A stretch of DNA of 64,000 nt from an uncultured Bacteroidales bacterium. Lineage in GTDB: Bacteria; Bacteroidota; Bacteroidia; Bacteroidales; UBA932. The position numbers were made by a program, and so were the translations under genes. Of the stretch, positions 59,231 to 64,000 are shown one piece after another. Within the stretch, counting starts at the first letter, position 1; each line of letters begins with the position of its first letter. The notes beneath the pieces are model-generated. The model was not told the origin of the DNA, made no database searches, and was given only the letters and a program-made list of their open reading frames with translations. The stretch spans positions 1 to 64,000 of the forward strand of contig ONSU01000018.1 in NCBI GenBank assembly GCA_900320545.1, written 5' to 3'.

Positions 59231-62200
59231 ATGAAAAGTGTCATGAAGAAACTCCTTCTTACCGCGCTTTGCTTGGGTTCAGCCCTCTCTCTGATGGCCC
59301 AGACGACCATTACCGGTATCGTCACGGACGCCAACGGGGAGCCGCTGATCGGTGCAGGTGTCCTCGTGGAGGGCACCACGACCGGTACGATTACCGGCAT
59401 CGACGGTGATTACACCCTCACCGTACCCGCAGACGCGAAGAACCTGGTTTTCTCCTTCATCGGACTGTCCGACTCCGTCGAACCCATCGACGGGCGTACG
59501 CAGATCAACGTCACGCTGAAGGAAGATACCAAATTCCTGGACGAGGTCGTCGTCATCGGTTATGCCGCGGTCAAACGCCGCGACGTGATGGGTTCGGTGA
59601 CTTCCGTCGACAGCAAAACCATCACGGCCGCGCCCGTCTCCAACGTGAGCGAGGCCCTCTCCGGAAAGATGGCCGGCGTGCAGGTCACCACGACCGAGGG
59701 TGATCCCGACGCCGACATCAAGATCCGCGTCCGCGGTTCCGGATCCATCACCCAGGACAGCGCTCCCCTGTACATCGTCGACGGATTCCCGGTCGAGAGC
59801 ATCAGCGACATCGCGGCTTCCGACATCCAGTCGATCGACGTCCTGAAGGACGCCTTCTCCACCGCCATCTACGGTAGCCGCGGCGCCAACGGCGTCGTCC
59901 TCGTGACCACCAAGAGCGGCGACCAGGGCAAGATCAACCTTTCCTACAACGCCTACTACGGCGGCAAGTGGATGGCCAACAGGGACGCGATCGAAGTGAT
60001 GTCTCCTTACGAATTTGTCCGTACGCAGTACGAGCTCACCTCGGTCCGCGACAAAGTGGACGAGCGCTATGTCCCCCTGTTCGGCTCTTTCGACGACATC
60101 GACCTCTACGAGAACGTTCCCGGCAACGACTGGGTGAAGCAGCTCTTCGGCAATACGGGCCGCACCTTCAGCCACAACCTGATGGTGAGCGGCGGCGGTG
60201 AGAAAGTCAAGTGGTCGGCCAACTACGCCCACATCAACGAGAAGGCGATCATGACCGGCTCCGACTACCATCGCGACAATCTCTCCTTCAAGACGCAGTA
60301 CAAGCCCGTCAAGCAGCTGACCTTCGACCTGAACCTGCGTTACTCGCACACCAAGGTCAACGGTGCGGGCGCCAACTCCATCAACGACGCGGGCAGCACC
60401 TCCGGCAGCAACGCCCGACTCAAACACGCGGTCATCTACAGCCCGATTCCGCTCGCGAATACGGCTACCGACACCGACCTCGAGGAAGACTACGGCGACA
60501 ACGCCCCCCCGCTCATCAGCGTCGCCGACAACGACAAGCGGCGGATCCGTTCCAACTGGACCCTCAACGGCGCCGTCACCTGGCATATCATCAAGAACCT
60601 CAACCTCCGGGTGGAAGGCGGCATCGACTCGTTCCGGCAGCAGGACGACCAGTTCTACGGCCTCACCTCCTACTATGTCGCCAATTCCGCCACGAAGGAA
60701 TTCCAGAACCATCCTGCCGCAAGACAGATTACCCTCTCGCGCCAGAAGATCCGCAACACGAACACCCTCAACTACAAGTTCGACAAGGTCATTCCCGACA
60801 AGCGTCACAAACTGGACCTGATGGTCGGCGAAGAACTCGTGCTGACCAAATCGCAGTCCACAACCATCGCCAACGAAGGGTATCCGGACTTCTTCAGCTC
60901 GAAGCAGGCCTGGAACTTCATGTCGTCCGCCGACCACAGGGCTGTCGCCAACACCTTCTACGATCCCAACGACATCCTGTTGTCGTTCTTCGGGCGCGCC
61001 AACTATGACTTCGACGGCCGCTACAGCCTGTCCGCCACGGTCCGCGCCGACGGTTCCTCCCGATTCATGAAGGGGAACCAGTGGGGTATCTTCCCTTCCG
61101 CCGCCGCGGCCTGGACCATTTCCAACGAGAGTTTCATGCGCGACGTGAAGTGGATCAACAACCTCAAACTGCGCTACAGCTTCGGTACCGCCGGTAACAA
61201 CAACATCCCTGCGGGCGTGCAGTCCATGACCTTCTCGGCCCTGACCGGCGCCGCCGGATGGGTTTACAATACCACGACCCCGTGGGCGACGACCGTCGTC
61301 GACGGCAAGATCGTGATGCCCAACGAGAACCTGACCTGGGAGACCACTTATTCCCACAACCTCGGCATCGACTTCTCCTTCTTCAAGAGCCGCCTCAACG
61401 GTAGCATCGAACTCTATCACAACACGATCGACAAGCTGCTGATCCAGTTCCCGACCGCCGGCAGCGGCTATACCTACCAGTATCGCAACACCGGTACCAT
61501 CGTCAACCAGGGTATCGAACTCAGCTTCAACGCCGTCATCGTGGAGAAGAAAGACTGGGGCCTCACCTTCAGCGGCAACATCGCCCTCAACAAGAACCGG
61601 GTGAAGAGCCTCGGCGACCTCAGGCGCATCGAGGCCTATTCCAACTGGGCTTCCACGAAGATTACCCCTTACGCCGACTTCGTCGTCGAGCCGGGACAGC
61701 CCCTGGGCAACGTCTACGGCTACAAGATGGACGGCATCTACAGCGTGGACGACTTCACATATGACAGCGATAAGAACCAGTGGAAACTCAATGAAGGCGT
61801 CGTCGACTGCTCCAACCAGGTCGGCAGCGGATTCCTCCGCCCGGGCGCCCCGAAACTCGCGGATGAGGATGGCGACGGCCAGCCCGACCTCCAGATCATC
61901 GGCAACACCCTGCCACTGGGAACCGGCGGTTTCAGCCTGAGCGGCACCGCCTACGGCGTGGACTTCTCCGCCAACTTCAACTACGTGTTCGGCAACAAGA
62001 TCTACAATGCCAACAAGGTCGAATTCACCTCGACCCAGGACTACTGGAGGCGCAACCTTCTCAAATCCTGCGAGACAGGCAACCGCTGGACCAACATCAA
62101 CTGGGAGACCGGCGAACTCATCACCGATCCGGCCGAGCTCGCCGCTGCGAACCGGGGCGTTACGATGTGGTCTCCGCTGACCAACCGTATCGTCACTGAC

Positions 62201-62461
62201 TGGGCCCTCGAGGACGGTTCTTTCCTCCGCCTCTCCTCCGCCACCATCGGTTACACCCTTCCCGAGAGCGTGACTTCCAAGATCAAGATGAAGAAGCTCC
62301 GTTTCTATGTGACGGGCACCAACCTGTTCTGCCTCACGAAGTATTCCGGCTTCGATCCGGAAGTCGACTCCCGTCGTTCCACTCCGCTGACTCCGGGCGT
62401 GGATTACTCCGCATATCCCAAGAGCATCGGCGTCGTGGGCGGTATTAACATTACTTTCTAA
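59231..62461 (+). CDS. SusC-family TonB-dependent transporter of the pectin locus
   Basis: The 1076-residue protein has a signal peptide ending SLMAQ, a carboxypeptidase-like domain (GIVTDANGEPLIGAGVLVEG), DEVVVIGYAAVKRRDV, a plug with LYIVDGFPVESI and KDAFSTAIYGSRGANGV, and a barrel ending ITF. It takes up pectic oligosaccharides. ATG at 59243 is an alternative start. Confidence 0.9.
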   Translation: MKSVMKKLLLTALCLGSALSLMAQTTITGIVTDANGEPLIGAGVLVEGTTTGTITGIDGDYTLTVPADAKNLVFSFIGLSDSVEPIDGRTQINVTLKEDTKFLDEVVVIGYAAVKRRDVMGSVTSVDSKTITAAPVSNVSEALSGKMAGVQVTTTEGDPDADIKIRVRGSGSITQDSAPLYIVDGFPVESISDIAASDIQSIDVLKDAFSTAIYGSRGANGVVLVTTKSGDQGKINLSYNAYYGGKWMANRDAIEVMSPYEFVRTQYELTSVRDKVDERYVPLFGSFDDIDLYENVPGNDWVKQLFGNTGRTFSHNLMVSGGGEKVKWSANYAHINEKAIMTGSDYHRDNLSFKTQYKPVKQLTFDLNLRYSHTKVNGAGANSINDAGSTSGSNARLKHAVIYSPIPLANTATDTDLEEDYGDNAPPLISVADNDKRRIRSNWTLNGAVTWHIIKNLNLRVEGGIDSFRQQDDQFYGLTSYYVANSATKEFQNHPAARQITLSRQKIRNTNTLNYKFDKVIPDKRHKLDLMVGEELVLTKSQSTTIANEGYPDFFSSKQAWNFMSSADHRAVANTFYDPNDILLSFFGRANYDFDGRYSLSATVRADGSSRFMKGNQWGIFPSAAAAWTISNESFMRDVKWINNLKLRYSFGTAGNNNIPAGVQSMTFSALTGAAGWVYNTTTPWATTVVDGKIVMPNENLTWETTYSHNLGIDFSFFKSRLNGSIELYHNTIDKLLIQFPTAGSGYTYQYRNTGTIVNQGIELSFNAVIVEKKDWGLTFSGNIALNKNRVKSLGDLRRIEAYSNWASTKITPYADFVVEPGQPLGNVYGYKMDGIYSVDDFTYDSDKNQWKLNEGVVDCSNQVGSGFLRPGAPKLADEDGDGQPDLQIIGNTLPLGTGGFSLSGTAYGVDFSANFNYVFGNKIYNANKVEFTSTQDYWRRNLLKSCETGNRWTNINWETGELITDPAELAAANRGVTMWSPLTNRIVTDWALEDGSFLRLSSATIGYTLPESVTSKIKMKKLRFYVTGTNLFCLTKYSGFDPEVDSRRSTPLTPGVDYSAYPKSIGVVGGINITF

Positions 62462-62469
62462 ACGGTACG

Positions 62470-64000
62470 ATGATGAAAACATTCTATAGAATTCTTACCG
62501 CCCTCGGTCTTGCGGCAGTCCTTACTTCCTGCATCGACCTGACCACCGAGACGAAGTCGTCCTTCGACGAATCTATCGTCTTCTCCAACTACAAGCTCGC
62601 GGAAAACGATATCATGGGCGCCTACGCCGCCTTCGGAATGACGAACGGACACCGTTCCCGTTTCCTTCCCTGGTACGGCTTCAACACCGATATCGAGGCT
62701 TACACCACGACCGTGTACTCCGACGGCAAACTCGAAATGGCCGCTTATGACTGCGCAGTGAACAACAAGCAGCTCAACGTGAGCGAAGGCCCCTTCGCCG
62801 CAATGTTTACCGGCATCGAGCGCATCAACCTTGCCATCAAGGGGCTCCGCACCTACGGCAATGTTTCCGATGACCAGGACATGCGCTATCTCCTGGGCGA
62901 GGCCCTCACCCTGCGCGCCGTCTTCTACGCCGACCTGATGAAGGCCTACGGTGAGGTTCCGGCCCGCTTCGAGCCGGTCACCCCGGAGACCATCTACCGC
63001 AACAAGAGCGACCGCGACGTCATCTACAAGCAGATTCTCGGCGACCTTGAGGAGGCCATTCCCTATCTCGCATGGCCCAATGCCAATGCCGCCACGGCAA
63101 GCACCGGCCGTATGAGCCGTGCCTTCGCGGAAGGTCTCTACGCCCGTCTCGCCCTGGCCGCCGCCGGCTACTCGATGCGTCCCGCGGAAGGGAAGGTCGG
63201 TACCGGCGACCCCGGCTCCATCCGCCTTTCTACGGATCCCGAACTCCAGGCCGGCGTCCTCTATCTACGAACAGCTCTGGCGCGACTTCAACAATATGGA
63301 CATGACCGCCGGCAAGGAAGTGCTCTTCGCCTATCCGTTCTCCAATGGCCGCGGCCGCTGGAACTATCACTTCGCCATCGCCAACGACACGGGTACCGCC
63401 TGGGTCGGATCCGGCAAGCGCGGCGGTGATGCGGGTCCGCTTCCCTATCTCTATTATAAGTATGGCGAGAACGATGTCCGCCGCGACCTGACCTGTATTC
63501 CCTGGCACTGGGAGAAAGGCACGGACGGCGTAGACCGCGAACTGCCCAACGGCGGCGCCAAATGGTACTTCGGCAAGTATCGTTTCGACTGGATGACCAA
63601 CTCTCCCTACACGGGTGGCAACGATGACGGTATCAAGCCCATCTCGATGCGCTATGCCGACGTTCTCCTGATGGCGGCCGAGATTGCCAATGAGCTGAAT
63701 AAATTCGAAGATGCGAAGGGGTATCTCCTTCAGGTTCGCTCCCGTGCCTACAAGGGCCACGAGGCTGAGGCTGAAGCCTACGTCAACGGCCTTACCCGCG
63801 AAACCTTCTTCGACGCCATCGTCGAGGAGCGCGCCCTCGAGTTCTGCGGCGAGTTCCTCCGCAAAGCCGACCTGATCCGCTGGAACCTCCTCAAGGCCAA
63901 GCTCGACGAGGCCAGGGCCGAACTGCTCGCGATGCGCGACCGCACCGGCGACTATGCGGCTCTTCCGGACTATGTCTACTATAGCTATGAGGCGGACGGA
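62470..64000 (+). pseudogene. SusD-family lipoprotein gene with an internal frameshifting gap; cut by window edge
   Basis: The first frame encodes a SusD N-terminus (lipobox LTSCIDL, then KLAENDIMGAYAAFG, FYADLMKAYGEVPARFEP) up to ELQAGVLY at 63264. The next frame takes over at 63266 with YEQLWRDFNNMDMT and runs through MRYADVLLMAAEIANEL and EERALEFCGEFLRKADLIRW to the edge. Between LQAGVLY and YEQLW most SusD proteins have some 15-25 more residues, so a deletion is likelier than a single slip. It follows susC by 8 bp. Confidence 0.82.

Overview
The window looks like a chromosome segment of a high-GC Bacteroidales (Bacteroidota), probably an uncultured gut lineage. The reasons are two SusC/SusD pairs, many lipoproteins with short lipoboxes, fimbrillin-like and FISUMP-like surface proteins, and promoters with the Bacteroidota -7 element TAnnTTTG close to most operon starts. 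Taxonomy below order level is inference only.

Left part (1-16.5 kb), mostly housekeeping and accessory genes: three kinds of palindromic repeat, a frameshifted IS66 transposase tail, a MinD-independent MNT/HEPN toxin-antitoxin pair whose HEPN gene is broken by one TGA, a large modular surface lipoprotein preceded by a 47-residue acidic-tailed peptide gene, two tandem Rpn-type nuclease cassettes, a uracil-DNA-glycosylase-like protein, a threonine aldolase-like enzyme, two small membrane proteins, a DUF4886 protein, a NUDIX-HD fusion, a TonB-C protein, prephenate dehydrogenase, a TrpB2 gene behind a Trp-codon attenuator, and an apparently exported peptide deformylase.

Right part (16.6-64 kb), a uronate-polysaccharide hub. 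(i) uxaC and, divergently, uxaB-uxaA-nucleosidase handle galacturonate; uxaB carries an out-of-frame deletion. (ii) A LacI regulator, an ExuT-like transporter, and gntR-kduD-kduI-DUF4861 follow. (iii) A 19-kb minus-strand operon (50322 down to 31076) encodes SusC, SusD, two IPT-domain surface lipoproteins, two PL6-type lyases, a PL17-like lyase, KdgF, an MFS permease, a DEH-reductase-like SDR, a small peptide, a beta-helix lipoprotein and a jelly-roll lyase; this reads as an alginate utilisation locus. A second jelly-roll lyase and an esterase lie beyond it. (iv) On the plus strand kdgK, a small AT-rich lipoprotein, kdgA, GH28, a CE12-CE8 fusion, GH105, PL1 and a second SusC/SusD form a pectin locus that runs off the right edge.

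The pieces converge on 2-keto-3-deoxygluconate (KDG): alginate through KdgF and the SDR, unsaturated pectin products through KduI/KduD, galacturonate through UxaC/UxaB/UxaA, all then through KdgK and KdgA. Two operator families fit this: a 20-bp inverted repeat with arms TTCCGTGC/GCACGGAA at uxaC/uxaB, lacI, kdgK and the pectin susC, and a TTGGTTnACCAA palindrome at the alginate susC and the lyase/esterase pair, with half sites at gntR. The most unusual material is a family of about 140-bp multi-hairpin elements whose stems differ between copies yet stay complementary.
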